A stretch of DNA of 64,000 nt from Rhizobium grahamii CCGE 502 (GCF_000298315.2 NZ_AEYE02000029.1:434001-498000); one strand, 5' to 3'; shown: positions 25,324 through 35,294, counted from the stretch's first letter. Numbers and translations are program-made. The notes: a model not told the origin generated them from the sequence alone.

Positions 25324-25391
25324 CGTTCGGAAATCGGGATGCGGGCATGGTCCGCATCCCTTCCTTCAGTCCGTGTCCGGGAGGAAATGAG

Positions 25392-26933
25392 ATGGTTGTC
25401 AGCCCGTCTACCATGGCTGCAGTGCGTCAAAGCGGCGTTGTTCCGAATGCGGAATACCTGCTGAGCGCCGAAGGTGTCCGCAAGGAATTCCCCGGCGTCA
25501 TCGCACTGGATGACGTTCAGTTCCGGCTGAAGCGCGGCACCGTCCACGCCTTGATGGGCGAGAATGGCGCTGGCAAGTCGACGCTGATGAAAATCCTTGC
25601 TGGCATCTACATCCCGGACAAGGGCGAAGTGCGCCTCAAGGGGGTCGAAATTCAGCTTAAATCACCGCTGGATGCGCTGGAAAATGGCATCGCGATGATC
25701 CATCAGGAACTGAACCTGATGCCTTACATGACCGTCGCCGAGAACATCTGGATCCGGCGCGAGCCGAAGAACAAGTTCGGCTTTGTTGACCACGCAGCAA
25801 TGTTCCGCCAGACGGACGAGCTGTTTCGACGGCTGAATATCGATATCGACCCGGAGATCCAGGTTCGCGATCTTTCGGTTGCCAACAGGCAGATGGTCGA
25901 AATTGCCAAGGCGGTTTCCTACAATTCCGACGTTCTGATTATGGACGAGCCGACATCGGCACTGACCGAGCGCGAGGTCGAGCATCTTTTCAGGATCATT
26001 CGCGACCTTCGAGCTCAAGGCATCGGCATCGTTTACATCACGCACAAGATGAACGAACTGTTCGAGATTGCCGACGAATTCTCGGTGTTCCGCGATGGTC
26101 GCTACATCGGCACCCATGCGTCAACGGACGTCACCCGCGACGACATCATCCGCATGATGGTCGGTCGCGAGATCACCCAGATGTTCCCGAAGGAGGAGGT
26201 GCCGATCGGCGACGTCGTCCTTTCGGTCAAGAATCTCTCGCTGAACAATGTTTTCCATGACGTCTCCTTTGATGTCCGGTCTGGCGAGATCCTCGGCGTT
26301 GCCGGACTCGTGGGATCCGGTCGATCGAATGTCGCAGAGACCTTGTTCGGCGTAACGCCGGCGACATCGGGCACCATCGAACTCTTCGGCAAGAAGACAG
26401 ATATCGCATCGCCAACCGTCGCGATCCAGAACCGCATGGCGTTCCTGACCGAGGACCGCAAGGAAACGGGCTGCCTGCTGATCCTCAGCGTTCTCGAGAA
26501 CATGCAGATCGCCGTTCTCCAGGACAAGTTCGTCAAGGGTGGCTTCGTGCAGGAAGGCTCGATCGAGGCAACCTGTGAAGACATGGCCAAGAAGCTTCGC
26601 GTCAAAACGCCGAACCTCGATGAGCGCGTGGAGAACCTGTCCGGTGGCAACCAGCAGAAGGTTCTGATCGGTCGCTGGCTGCTCACCAATCCGAAGATCC
26701 TCATTCTCGACGAGCCGACACGTGGCATCGATGTCGGCGCCAAGGCCGAGATCCATCGCCTGGTGTCGGAGATGGCGAGGAATGGAGTGGCAGTGATCAT
26801 GATCTCGTCGGAAATGCCGGAAGTGCTCGGCATGAGCGACCGCATCATGGTGATGCATGAAGGACGCGTAACCGGTTTTCTCAATCGCGACGAAGCAACG
26901 CAGATCAAGGTGATGGAGCTTGCCGCGCAGTGA
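25392..26933 (+). CDS. iatA: Sugar ABC transporter ATP-binding protein (two ATPase domains)
   Basis: A 513-residue fused ATPase of the RbsA/MglA type. Domain 1 has Walker [10 protein letters not shown] and Walker [12 protein letters not shown], with an unusual signature region [14 protein letters not shown]. Domain 2 has the degenerate Walker [10 protein letters not shown], signature [15 protein letters not shown] and Walker [13 protein letters not shown]. It powers uptake for the adjacent binding protein and permease. The frame opens 15 codons earlier, but the ATG at 25392 follows SD GGGAGGAAATGAG. The inositol assignment is from the operon only. Confidence 0.85.
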   Translation: MVVSPSTMAAVRQSGVVPNAEYLLSAEGVRKEFPGVIALDDVQFRLKRGTVHALMGENGAGKSTLMKILAGIYIPDKGEVRLKGVEIQLKSPLDALENGIAMIHQELNLMPYMTVAENIWIRREPKNKFGFVDHAAMFRQTDELFRRLNIDIDPEIQVRDLSVANRQMVEIAKAVSYNSDVLIMDEPTSALTEREVEHLFRIIRDLRAQGIGIVYITHKMNELFEIADEFSVFRDGRYIGTHASTDVTRDDIIRMMVGREITQMFPKEEVPIGDVVLSVKNLSLNNVFHDVSFDVRSGEILGVAGLVGSGRSNVAETLFGVTPATSGTIELFGKKTDIASPTVAIQNRMAFLTEDRKETGCLLILSVLENMQIAVLQDKFVKGGFVQEGSIEATCEDMAKKLRVKTPNLDERVENLSGGNQQKVLIGRWLLTNPKILILDEPTRGIDVGAKAEIHRLVSEMARNGVAVIMISSEMPEVLGMSDRIMVMHEGRVTGFLNRDEATQIKVMELAAQ

Positions 26934-26966
26934 CGCGCGGGCTCCGGGAGCCGAAGGGAGGATATC

Positions 26967-27992
26967 ATGAATACCAACGCAGCTGAGGCGGCAGCCCCAC
27001 TCGCAACGCGCGCGCGCAGACGACGCGTTCCGCCGGAGCTCAGTATTTTCCTCGTTCTGATTGGCATTGCGCTTGTCTACGAAGTTCTCGGCTGGATCTT
27101 TATCGGCCAGAGCTTCCTGTTCAATTCGCAGCGCCTGACGATCATGATCCTTCAAGTATCGGTCATCGGTATTATCGCGGTGGGTGTGACCCAGGTCATC
27201 ATCACCGGCGGCATCGACCTGTCGTCCGGCTCCGTCGTCGGCATGACAGCTATGATTGCTGCTAGTTTTGCCCAGGCATCGACCTGGCCTCGGGCGCTTT
27301 ATCCGTCGTTAACCGACCTACCATTCTTCATTCCGATCGGCGTAGGTCTCCTGATTGGCCTCGCGGCCGGTTTCATCAACGGACAGCTGATCGCAAGGAC
27401 CAAGATCCCGCCGTTCATCGCCACGCTCGGCATGATGGTCTCCGCACGCGGCATTTCGAAGTGGTACACCAAAGGCCAGCCGGTTTCGGGGCTCACCGAT
27501 CAATTCAATTTCATCGGCACCGGCATTTGGCCTGTGATTGTCTTCCTCGTCGTCGCGCTGATCTTCCATATTGCCCTGCGCTATACCCGCTACGGCAAAT
27601 TCACCTATGCAATCGGCGCCAATCTTCAGGCGGCACGCGTTTCCGGCATCAATATCGAGGCGCACCTCATCAAGGTTTACGCCATCGCTGGTCTCTTGGC
27701 AGGTCTTGCCGGCGTGGTCACCGCAGCCCGCGCTCAAACCGCGCAAGCAGGCATGGGTGTCATGTACGAATTGGACGCGATTGCTGCGACGGTCATCGGC
27801 GGCACGTCTCTGACAGGTGGCGTCGGTCGGATCACCGGCACGGTTATCGGCACGATCATTCTTGGCGTCATGACCTCGGGCTTCACCTTCCTCAGGGTTG
27901 ACGCCTACTACCAGGAGATCGTCAAAGGGCTGATCATCGTGGCCGCCGTCGTGATCGACGTTTACCGGCAAAAGAAACGCGCCAAGCACTGA
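26967..27992 (+). CDS. iatP: Sugar ABC transporter permease (RbsC/inositol type)
   Basis: A 341-residue permease of the ribose/xylose/inositol class (BPD_transp_2). It has about eight to ten membrane helices. [19 protein letters not shown] is the conserved periplasmic-facing motif of the family, and [11 protein letters not shown] and AIGGNLQAAR-like [14 protein letters not shown] the cytoplasmic coupling region. Third gene of the operon; SD GGGAGGATA; an efficient terminator follows. Confidence 0.87.
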   Translation: MNTNAAEAAAPLATRARRRRVPPELSIFLVLIGIALVYEVLGWIFIGQSFLFNSQRLTIMILQVSVIGIIAVGVTQVIITGGIDLSSGSVVGMTAMIAASFAQASTWPRALYPSLTDLPFFIPIGVGLLIGLAAGFINGQLIARTKIPPFIATLGMMVSARGISKWYTKGQPVSGLTDQFNFIGTGIWPVIVFLVVALIFHIALRYTRYGKFTYAIGANLQAARVSGINIEAHLIKVYAIAGLLAGLAGVVTAARAQTAQAGMGVMYELDAIAATVIGGTSLTGGVGRITGTVIGTIILGVMTSGFTFLRVDAYYQEIVKGLIIVAAVVIDVYRQKKRAKH

Positions 27993-28008
27993 CGAAAAGG
28001 ACTTTGGA

Positions 28009-28032
28009 ACGGGAGCCTCGGCTCCCGTTTTT
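28009..28032 (+). terminator. Terminator of the sugar ABC operon
   Basis: An 8-bp stem ACGGGAGC / GCTCCCGT with a 4-nt loop (CTCG), followed by TTTTTCGTTT; 17 bp after the permease stop. Confidence 0.92.
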
Positions 28033-28150
28033 CGTTTCCGCTAACCATTGCTACCGAACCGCAAAAATTCTGAAAAAAGGGGTAGCGTATTCCGCCAGCT
28101 TTTCTATTCTGCGCTCTTCATATCGCCCGCTCGGGCACACAGGAACGCAG

Positions 28151-29209
28151 ATGCAATTCGTATTCGACGGCCATAACGACGTCCTTCTCCGGCTTTGGAC
28201 ACATGAACGGGATGGCGGCGATCCAATCGCTGAATTTTCAAACGGAACTGATCTAGGCCACATCGATGCTCCACGCGCCAAGGCCGGCGGTCTGGCCGGC
28301 GGCCTTTGTGCAATCTACGTTCCTTCCGGCGATCTTGTCTTTGCCGATCCCGACAAGAACGGTCATTACGTGACTCCGCTTGCCGCGCCGCTCGAGCCGC
28401 TTTCGTCGCTGAATATCGCGACGGAGATGGCCGCAATCGCGCTTCGCCTCGACCGCGCCGGCGCCTGGCGCCTTTGCCGCACGGTAAAGGACATCCGCAA
28501 AGCCATGGCCGACGGCGTCTTCGCCGCGGTGATGCACATGGAAGGCTGCGAGGCAATCGGCCCCGATCTGGCAGCACTCGAAGTGTTCCATGCCGCCGGC
28601 CTGCGCTCACTCGGCCCAGTCTGGAGCCGCCACAATATCTTCGGCCACGGTGTGCCTTTCGCTTTCCCGATGTCGCCGGACACGGCCCCCGGCCTGACTG
28701 AAGCTGGTTTTGCGCTCGTGCGCGAATGCAACAGGCTTGGGATCCTGATCGATCTGGCGCACATCACCGAGAAAGGCTTTTGGGATGTCGCAAAAACGAC
28801 CGATCAGCCGCTCGTTGCTAGCCATTCGAACGCCCATGCGCTGACACCGGTTGCCCGCAATCTCACTGACAAACAACTCGACGCCATCAGAGAAAGCCGC
28901 GGTCTCGTCGGCGTAAACTACGCGACTGCGATGCTGCGCAGCGACGGTCGCTCCGATGGTGATACGCCGCTGAGGGATATGGTGCGCCATATCGACTATC
29001 TGGTCGAGCGCGTCGGCATCGACTGCGTGGCGCTCGGTTCGGACTTTGACGGCGCGACAATTCCTGAAGAAATAGGGGATGCCGCAGGCAATCAGAAGCT
29101 CATTGCCGCCCTCCAGCGCGTTGGCTATGGTGCCCGAGATCTCGAAAAATTGGCCAGCGGGAACTGGCTGAGAATTCTGGCTTCGGCATGGGGAGAACAG
29201 GACGCCTAA
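28151..29209 (+). CDS. Dipeptidase, M19 (renal dipeptidase) family
   Basis: A 352-residue zinc dipeptidase of the amidohydrolase fold. FDGHNDVLLRL gives the HxD metal ligands, VMHMEGCEAIG the bridging Glu, and ASHSNAHALTPVARN and GSDFDGATIPEE other active-site blocks of family M19. It hydrolyses dipeptides, often with tolerance for D-residues. No signal peptide is visible, so it is probably cytoplasmic. I place the start at the ATG at 28151 (SD CAGGAA), not 49 codons upstream. It heads an operon with a peptide ABC transporter, so it likely digests imported dipeptides. Confidence 0.92.
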   Translation: MQFVFDGHNDVLLRLWTHERDGGDPIAEFSNGTDLGHIDAPRAKAGGLAGGLCAIYVPSGDLVFADPDKNGHYVTPLAAPLEPLSSLNIATEMAAIALRLDRAGAWRLCRTVKDIRKAMADGVFAAVMHMEGCEAIGPDLAALEVFHAAGLRSLGPVWSRHNIFGHGVPFAFPMSPDTAPGLTEAGFALVRECNRLGILIDLAHITEKGFWDVAKTTDQPLVASHSNAHALTPVARNLTDKQLDAIRESRGLVGVNYATAMLRSDGRSDGDTPLRDMVRHIDYLVERVGIDCVALGSDFDGATIPEEIGDAAGNQKLIAALQRVGYGARDLEKLASGNWLRILASAWGEQDA

Positions 29210-29257
29210 GCCTGCCGATTGCTTTGTGTTGAAATGGAAAACAGGGGAACAAAAACC

Positions 29258-30901
29258 ATGATAGTCAGCAAATTCAACCGCACTTTCCGCGCGCTCTCTG
29301 CAGGGGCAGCGCTCTCGATCATGATGGCAGCCGCGCCGGTCGCCTTCGCGGAAACGCCGAAGGACACGCTGGTCGAAGGCTTCGCCATCGATGACATCAT
29401 CACCATGGATCCGGGCGAAGCATTCGAGCTGTCGACGGCTGAGGTCACGAGCAACACCTACAGCCTGCTCGTCCGTCTCGATATGAGCGACACGTCGAAG
29501 GTAAAGGGCGACCTTGCTGAGAGCTGGACGGTTTCCGACGATGGCCTGACCTATACCTTCAAGCTGAAGCCCGGCATGAAATTCGCGTCCGGCAATCCGA
29601 TCACGGCTGAAGACGTCGCGTGGTCGTTCGAACGGGCCGTCAAACTCGACAAGAGCCCGGCCTTCATCATCACCCAATTCGGCATCAACGGCGACAACGT
29701 CACCGAGAAGGCGAAGGCAACGGATGAAAGCACGTTCGTCTTCACCGTCGACAAGCCCTATGCGCCTAGCTTCGTGCTGAACTGCTTGACGGCAACCGTT
29801 GCATCCGTCGTCGACAAGAAGCTGGTCATGGATCACGTCAAGTCCGTGACGCCGAGCGCTGACTACAAGTACGACAACGATTTCGGCAACGAGTGGCTGA
29901 AGACCGGCTACGCCGGCTCCGGCGCCTACAAGCTCCGCGAATGGCGCGCCAATGAAGTCGTCGTGATGGAGCGCAACGACAACTATTACGGCGACAAGGC
30001 GAAACTCAACCGCGTTATCTATCGCTTCATGAAGGAAAGCTCGGCGCAGCGCCTGGCGCTCGAAGCGGGCGACATCGATATCGCGCGTAACCTCGAGCCC
30101 GGTGACCTCGATGCAGTCTCAAAGAATGCCGACCTGACCACCGTCAGCGCGCCGAAGGGCACTGTCTACTACGTCAGCCTCAATTCCAAGAACGAGAACC
30201 TGAAGAAGCCAGAAGTCCAGGAAGCCTTCAAGTACCTCGTCGACTACGATGCGATCGGCTCGACGCTCATCAAGGGCATCGGCGAAATCCACCAGACCTT
30301 CCTGCCGAAGGGCCAGCTCGGCGCGCTCGATGAAAACCCATACAAGCTCGACGTCGCCAAGGCCAAGGAGCTGCTTGCGAAAGCTGGCCTGAAGGACGGC
30401 TTCTCGGTAACGATGGACGTCCGCAATACACAGCCCGTAACCGGTATTGCCGAATCCATGCAGCAGTCGCTCGCCCAGGCCGGCGTCAAGATGGAGATCA
30501 TCCCTGGCGACGGCAAGCAGACCCTGACGAAGTTCCGCGCGCGCACCCACGACATGTACATCGGCCAGTGGGGTTCGGACTATTTCGACCCGAATTCGAA
30601 TGCCGATACGTTCACCAGCAATCCGGACAACTCGGATGCAGGTACCGTCAAGACGCTCGCCTGGCGCAACACCTGGGAAGCGCCGGAACTCGACAAGGAA
30701 ACGAAGGCCGCCCTGCTGGAACGTGATGGCGCCAAGCGCGCTGCCATGTACGAGGATGTTCAGAAGAAGTTTCTCGCAAACAGCCCGTTCGTGATCATCT
30801 TCCAGCAGATCGAAGTCGCAGGCGCTCGCAAGAGCCTGAAGGACTTCAAGCTCGGCCCGAGCTTCGACACCAACTATGTCGGCCCGATCGGCAAGGAATG
30901 A
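29258..30901 (+). CDS. Peptide ABC transporter substrate-binding protein (family 5)
   Basis: A 547-residue DppA/OppA-type periplasmic protein (SBP_bac_5). Signal peptide MIVSKFNRTFRALSAG...AAAPVAFA with likely cleavage before ETPKDT. The core holds LAESWTVSDDGLTYTFKLKPG and ITAEDVAWSFERAV, both diagnostic of the family, and a C-terminal lobe with YIGQWGSDYFDPNSNADTF. Ligand probably di- or oligopeptide, judged from the dipeptidase next to it. The ATG at 29258 has SD GGGGAA; the frame opens 13 codons earlier without support. Confidence 0.9.
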   Translation: MIVSKFNRTFRALSAGAALSIMMAAAPVAFAETPKDTLVEGFAIDDIITMDPGEAFELSTAEVTSNTYSLLVRLDMSDTSKVKGDLAESWTVSDDGLTYTFKLKPGMKFASGNPITAEDVAWSFERAVKLDKSPAFIITQFGINGDNVTEKAKATDESTFVFTVDKPYAPSFVLNCLTATVASVVDKKLVMDHVKSVTPSADYKYDNDFGNEWLKTGYAGSGAYKLREWRANEVVVMERNDNYYGDKAKLNRVIYRFMKESSAQRLALEAGDIDIARNLEPGDLDAVSKNADLTTVSAPKGTVYYVSLNSKNENLKKPEVQEAFKYLVDYDAIGSTLIKGIGEIHQTFLPKGQLGALDENPYKLDVAKAKELLAKAGLKDGFSVTMDVRNTQPVTGIAESMQQSLAQAGVKMEIIPGDGKQTLTKFRARTHDMYIGQWGSDYFDPNSNADTFTSNPDNSDAGTVKTLAWRNTWEAPELDKETKAALLERDGAKRAAMYEDVQKKFLANSPFVIIFQQIEVAGARKSLKDFKLGPSFDTNYVGPIGKE

Positions 30902-30919
30902 TCCGGCAGGATTGACCCG

Positions 30920-31987
30920 TTGAGCATCGTTGAAACAAATATGGAGGCACGGCCCAAACGGGGCCGTGCCGTTCCCATTGCCAAGGCGGTCGGGCGATTT
31001 CTTGTCGCCGCCGTCACGACTTATCTTGGCCTCCTGGCCGTAACTTTCTTCATCGGCCGGGTCGTCCCGATCGATCCCGTCCTCGCCATCCTCGGTGATC
31101 GTGCGCCCACGCACGTCGTCGAGCGCGTTCGTCGCGAGCTTGGTTTCGACCTGCCGCTCTACCAGCAGTTCTATATTTACCTGAAGAGCATCCTGTCGGG
31201 CGACTTCGGAACGTCAGTGTTGACCACCAATCCCGTGATGGTCGACATCAGGCGTGTCTTCCCCGCGACGATCGAACTCGCGACGCTCGGGACCATCATC
31301 GGATCGGCTATCGGCGTGCCGCTTGGCGTGCTTGCTGCTGTTCGGCGCGGCAGCATTGCCGACCAGGTTGTCCGTGTGATCGGTCTGATTGGTTATTCCG
31401 TTCCGATCTTCTGGCTTGCGCTGATCTCGCTTGTGATTTTCTACGCGCAGTTGCGGTGGGTTGCCTTCCCGGGCCGCATCGACATCGTCTTCGAGTACAG
31501 TTTTACGCCGGTGACCGGCTTCTATCTGATCGACAGCGCTATGCAGGGGCAGTGGGACGTTTTCTATGACGTCTTCCGCCACATCATTCTGCCTGCCTCG
31601 CTGCTCGGCTATTTCTCGCTTGCCTACATCAGCCGCATGACCCGTAGCTTCATGCTCAATGAGCTCAGCCAGGAATATGTGGTTGCCGCACGCGCCAAGG
31701 GGTTGTCCGAAACGCGTGTGATCTGGGGCCATGCATTGCGCAATGCCGCCGTGCCGCTGGTTACCGTCATCGCTCTCTCCTACGCCGGTTTGCTTGAGGG
31801 TTCGGTACTGACAGAGACGGTGTTCTCATGGCCGGGCATCGGACTCTACATCACAAATTCCCTTCAGAATGCCGACATGAACGCTGTTCTCGGTGGCACC
31901 ATCGTCATCGGCACGGTTTTCATCGGCATCAATCTTCTGTCCGACCTTCTTTATCGGACACTCGACCCTAGGACGCGAAGCCGATGA
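30920..31987 (+). CDS. Peptide ABC transporter permease (DppB-like)
   Basis: A 355-residue permease of the binding-protein-dependent transport family, with six main membrane segments and the EAA loop (VVAARAKGLSETRVIWGHALRNA) that contacts the ATPase. The start appears to be TTG (SD-like AGGA upstream); an in-frame ATG at 30941 is an alternative that lacks an SD. Its stop overlaps the next permease by ATGA. Confidence 0.9.
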   Translation: MSIVETNMEARPKRGRAVPIAKAVGRFLVAAVTTYLGLLAVTFFIGRVVPIDPVLAILGDRAPTHVVERVRRELGFDLPLYQQFYIYLKSILSGDFGTSVLTTNPVMVDIRRVFPATIELATLGTIIGSAIGVPLGVLAAVRRGSIADQVVRVIGLIGYSVPIFWLALISLVIFYAQLRWVAFPGRIDIVFEYSFTPVTGFYLIDSAMQGQWDVFYDVFRHIILPASLLGYFSLAYISRMTRSFMLNELSQEYVVAARAKGLSETRVIWGHALRNAAVPLVTVIALSYAGLLEGSVLTETVFSWPGIGLYITNSLQNADMNAVLGGTIVIGTVFIGINLLSDLLYRTLDPRTRSR

Positions 31988-32919
31988 CGGTTCCCGCACA
32001 TCAATCAGCGCCGATGAGCCGCCGTGAGTGGCTGCTTTCCGATCGGCCACAATCGCGCAAACAGGCGCAATTGGGCCGAGCCTATGTGACATGGCGCCAA
32101 TTCACCGCACACCGCCTGGCCGTCGTCGGTTTGCTGATCATCATTGCCCTCCTGTTCGTGGCCGCCTTTGCAAACCTCCTCGCAACGCATTCGCCCATTG
32201 TTGGCGACCTGAAGAATGCGCGCCTGCTTCCACCCGGCGCTGAGGGTTATTTGCTTGGTACCGACGACCAGGGCCGCGATATCTATTCACGCCTGATCTA
32301 CGGCTCCCGCCTGACACTGCTCGTCGTCGTTCTAGTCGCCGCCATCTCGGCACCTATTGGTCTGATCGTCGGGACGGTGTCGGGCTACGCCGGTGGTTGG
32401 GTCGACGCGACGCTGATGCGCATCACCGATATCTTCCTGGCCTTCCCCAAGCTGGTTCTGGCGCTTGCCTTCGTTGCAGCGCTCGGACCTGGTATCCAGA
32501 ACGCCATCATCGCGATTGCGATCACCTCTTGGCCGCCCTACGCTCGCATTGCGCGCGCGGAGACGCTGACCGTCCGCCGCTCCGACTACATCTCTGCGGT
32601 CAAGCTGATGGGCGCATCGCCGCTGCGGATTGTGGTCCGGCACGTCATGCCGCTCTGCCTTTCCTCACTCATCGTGCGCGTCACGCTCGACATGGCTGGC
32701 ATCATCTTGACGGCCGCTGGTCTCGGCTTCCTCGGCCTCGGCGCGCAGCCGCCGCTTCCTGAATGGGGGGCGATGATCGCCTCTGGCCGGCGCTTCATCC
32801 TCGACCAGTGGTGGGTGGCAGCCATGCCAGGCTTTGCGATCCTCATCGTCAGCCTCGGCTTCAACCTGCTTGGTGACGGCCTGCGCGACGCGCTCGATCC
32901 CAAGGAGAGCGGCCAATGA
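31984..32919 (+). CDS. Peptide ABC transporter permease (DppC-like)
   Basis: A 311-residue second permease. It has the OppC-type N-terminal helix, LLGTDDQGRDIYSRLIYGSR (typical of DppC/OppC) and the EAA loop YISAVKLMGASPLRIVVRHVMP. It forms the membrane channel with the preceding subunit. ATGA overlaps on both sides couple it to its neighbours. Confidence 0.92.
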   Translation: MTVPAHQSAPMSRREWLLSDRPQSRKQAQLGRAYVTWRQFTAHRLAVVGLLIIIALLFVAAFANLLATHSPIVGDLKNARLLPPGAEGYLLGTDDQGRDIYSRLIYGSRLTLLVVVLVAAISAPIGLIVGTVSGYAGGWVDATLMRITDIFLAFPKLVLALAFVAALGPGIQNAIIAIAITSWPPYARIARAETLTVRRSDYISAVKLMGASPLRIVVRHVMPLCLSSLIVRVTLDMAGIILTAAGLGFLGLGAQPPLPEWGAMIASGRRFILDQWWVAAMPGFAILIVSLGFNLLGDGLRDALDPKESGQ

Positions 32920-33749
32920 ACGACCTCCTCACCGTTCAAAACCTCAAGGTCAGCTATCCCACGCGCACGGGCGTGATCGAAGCCGTCCGCGGCGTCTCGT
33001 TTACGCTTGGCAAGGAACGCCTCGGGATCGTGGGCGAATCCGGCTCAGGCAAGTCCCAGACGGGGCGCGCCATCATGGGTCTGACCCCAAAGCACGGCAT
33101 TGTTTCGGCCGACAAGCTCGATTTCAATGGTATCGACCTTCTCAACGCATCGGCCAAACAGCGCCGGCAGCTGCGCGGCAAACGCATCGCGATGGTCTTG
33201 CAGGATCCGAAGTATTCGCTCGACCCTGTCATGTCGATTGGCCGGCAGATCTGCGAGACGCTGAGGACCCACGAAAAAGTCGGCAAGACGGAGGCGCGCG
33301 ACCGCGCGCTCGCAATGCTCGAGGCCGTGCAGATCCGTGATCCCAAGCGGGTCTTCGACCTCTATCCGCACGAGGTCTCGGGCGGTATGGGTCAGCGCGC
33401 CATGATCGCTATGATGCTGATCGCCGATCCGGAGCTTCTGATCGCCGACGAGCCGACCTCCGCATTGGATGTCACGGTCCAGCTCGACGTTCTCAGGATC
33501 ATGGACCGGCTCGTGTCGGAACGCGGCATGGGCCTGATCTTCGTATCCCACGACCTGCGCCTGGTCTCATCCTTCTGCGACCGCGTCATCGTCATGTATG
33601 CCGGCAAGGTCGTGGAAGAACTCAAGGCATCCGATCTCAAGAATGCGAGCCATCCCTACACGCAGGGCCTGTTGAACTGCATGCCCCAAATCGGCGAAAG
33701 CAGGCACCCGTTGCCGGTCCTCGATCGCAAGCCGGAGTGGGCCGCATGA
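32916..33749 (+). CDS. Peptide ABC transporter ATP-binding protein (DppD-like)
   Basis: A 277-residue ATPase. Walker A is GESGSGKSQ (Gln in place of the usual Thr/Ser at its end), the Q-loop lies in VLQDPKYSLDPV, the signature is VSGGMGQRAMIAM, Walker B is LLIADEPTSALD and the switch His is in VSHDL. The C-terminal NASHPYTQGLLNCMP is typical of oligopeptide ATPases, but the usual Cys-rich 4Fe-4S-like tail is missing. Its stop overlaps the next gene. Confidence 0.92.
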   Translation: MNDLLTVQNLKVSYPTRTGVIEAVRGVSFTLGKERLGIVGESGSGKSQTGRAIMGLTPKHGIVSADKLDFNGIDLLNASAKQRRQLRGKRIAMVLQDPKYSLDPVMSIGRQICETLRTHEKVGKTEARDRALAMLEAVQIRDPKRVFDLYPHEVSGGMGQRAMIAMMLIADPELLIADEPTSALDVTVQLDVLRIMDRLVSERGMGLIFVSHDLRLVSSFCDRVIVMYAGKVVEELKASDLKNASHPYTQGLLNCMPQIGESRHPLPVLDRKPEWAA

Positions 33750-34495
33750 GCGTCGCACTTTCAGTCGACCAGCTGAGCGTGGTCTATGATCACTTCCACG
33801 CCCTGAAGGACGTCAGCGTCGATATCGAGTCCGGTGAGTCATTCGGATTGGTCGGCGAATCTGGGTCCGGAAAATCGACATTGCTCCGTGCCGTTGCCGG
33901 CCTGGCGCCGATAACAAGCGGCTCCATCAAGATCCACGGCGATCCCCTGGTCGGTGCGAAGCGATCCAAGGCCTTTTACAGACAGGTTCAGATGGTCTTC
34001 CAGGATCCGTACGGATCCCTACACCCACGCCAGACCATCGATCGCCTCCTGCTCGAGCCGCTGGCGATCCATGGCATCCGCGACAGCGACATGCGGATCG
34101 CCCGCGCTCTTGATGAGGTTGGGCTTGGAAACGGTTTCCGCTTCCGTTACCCGCATCAGCTTTCCGGTGGCCAGCGCCAGCGCGTTGCGATTGCCCGCGC
34201 GCTGATCGTCGAGCCGTCCATTCTCTTACTCGATGAACCCACCTCGGCGCTTGACGCGTCGGTGCAAGCAGAGGTTCTGAACCTCCTCGAACAGGTGCGG
34301 CGAGATCGCAAGCTGACCTTCGTCATGGTCAGCCATGATCTCGGCGTGGTCACCCATATGTGCGATCGCCTTGCTGTGATGCGCAATGGATCCGTCGTCG
34401 AACGATTAACATCCACACAGCTGGCAGGGGCAGCCGTGTCCGAGGACTACACGCGAAATCTGATGGTGGCCAGCAAGGGTTTCGTCAAAGCGTGA
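33746..34495 (+). CDS. Peptide ABC transporter ATP-binding protein (DppF-like)
   Basis: A 249-residue ATPase: Walker A GESGSGKST, Q-loop MVFQDPYGSLHPRQT (typical DppF/OppF block), signature LSGGQRQRVAIARAL, Walker B ILLLDEPTSALD, switch His in VSHDLG. The ATG at 33746 overlaps the upstream stop (ATGA); the frame opens 3 codons earlier at a GTG. Last gene of the dipeptidase-transporter operon. Shorter than typical DppF because the C-terminal peptide-family extension is reduced. Confidence 0.92.
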   Translation: MSVALSVDQLSVVYDHFHALKDVSVDIESGESFGLVGESGSGKSTLLRAVAGLAPITSGSIKIHGDPLVGAKRSKAFYRQVQMVFQDPYGSLHPRQTIDRLLLEPLAIHGIRDSDMRIARALDEVGLGNGFRFRYPHQLSGGQRQRVAIARALIVEPSILLLDEPTSALDASVQAEVLNLLEQVRRDRKLTFVMVSHDLGVVTHMCDRLAVMRNGSVVERLTSTQLAGAAVSEDYTRNLMVASKGFVKA

Positions 34496-34656
34496 AAGGC
34501 AATCTTTTTCAATGAATTGTTTTCGCTAGGGCTCGACGAGCCTTAGCCTTAACGATCCGCTAAAACACGACCATTCAACTAGACTATTGACACCCGCCTT
34601 ACTTCTGTCATGATCCCGTTAACGCCCGTTAATTTTCGTGATCATGGAGATCAAGC

Positions 34657-34851
34657 ATGTTTTTTCTCGGCGGCATGACGATGGGATATCTGCACCCACC
34701 GGCCAAGACCGATAGAAAAGCTGCAGCTTCGACCTCGATTCCGGCGGAGAAAGACCGGCGGCTCCTCGAAAAATCGGAACCCAAAAGAAGCGCGCGCCAA
34801 GCGGTGGAAGATGATCGCTCCTTGCTCTGGGCCTGGCGGACTCTTGTCTAG
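34657..34851 (+). CDS. Small hypothetical protein (64 aa)
   Basis: A 64-codon ORF with SD TGGAGAT before the ATG, a possible TTGACA -35 at 34587-34592 and its own terminator just after the stop. The N-terminus (MFFLGGMTMGYL) is hydrophobic and the rest is charged (RKAAASTSIPAEKDRRLLEK...). I recognise no family. The SD, promoter-like box and terminator together favour a real gene. Confidence 0.5.
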   Translation: MFFLGGMTMGYLHPPAKTDRKAAASTSIPAEKDRRLLEKSEPKRSARQAVEDDRSLLWAWRTLV

Positions 34852-34853
34852 TT

Positions 34854-34876
34854 CCACCCAAAGGGGCGGATTTTTT
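34854..34876 (+). terminator. Terminator after the 64-aa ORF
   Basis: CCACCC / GGGCGG-type stem (one A-C mismatch) with loop AAAG, followed by ATTTTTT. Confidence 0.6.
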
Positions 34877-34973
34877 AACACCCCCTAGCAGGACAGAATT
34901 TTATCTCTACCTATCAGATAGAGAAAATACGAAAACGCTAACGAAAAAGAACACGGAGAAACGGAGGCAACAC

Positions 34974-35138
34974 ATGGCAGACCTAGGTATCTCGCATGCT
35001 CATGTGAATCAGTATGGTTCCGTCCAAACCAAAAAGCCGGGCACGACCCGCAGCAAGATCCAACTTGCTATTAACGCAACGCTTGTCACGGCGGCATTTG
35101 TTTTCGTCGCAGCTCTCGTCTTTGGCGTCGTAGGCTAA
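34974..35138 (+). CDS. Small membrane protein (54 aa)
   Basis: A 54-codon ORF starting MADLGISHAHVNQYGSV, then a KKPGTTRSK basic stretch and one C-terminal hydrophobic helix (LVTAAFVFVAALVFGVVG). SD CGGAGG precedes the ATG. I recognise no named family. A short inverted repeat TCTCTA / TAGAGA lies upstream near 34903-34923. Confidence 0.6.
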   Translation: MADLGISHAHVNQYGSVQTKKPGTTRSKIQLAINATLVTAAFVFVAALVFGVVG

Positions 35139-35216
35139 GCCAGAGGTGCCGTTGCGGAACTATCCGCTTAGCTGCTCATTCTCTCCGCACAGACATTGTG
35201 AAAAGGGAGAATGACG

Positions 35217-35294
35217 ATGAAAGGCATTTTACTCTGGTTGATCGGCATTCCGATCCCGGTAATTATTCTGCTCTACCTCTTCCACGCATTCTAA
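35217..35294 (+). CDS. Tiny hydrophobic peptide (25 aa)
   Basis: A 25-codon ORF (starting MKGILLWLIGIPIPVIILL) that is almost entirely one membrane helix with an IPIP turn. SD AAGGGAGA is about 6 bp before the ATG at 35217; an ATG at 35211 is too close to it. Peptides with this LIGIPIPIIILLY-type pattern are, as I recall, widespread in proteobacteria but without known function. A terminator follows. Confidence 0.65.
   Translation: MKGILLWLIGIPIPVIILLYLFHAF

Noticed and set aside
28004-28150. 49-codon upstream extension of the dipeptidase
   Set aside because: It would begin inside the terminator of the previous operon; the ATG at 28151 has an SD and starts the conserved fold.
28607-29836. 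409-aa minus-strand frame across the dipeptidase/binding-protein junction
   Set aside because: Lies over two well-supported plus-strand genes; no SD or motif.
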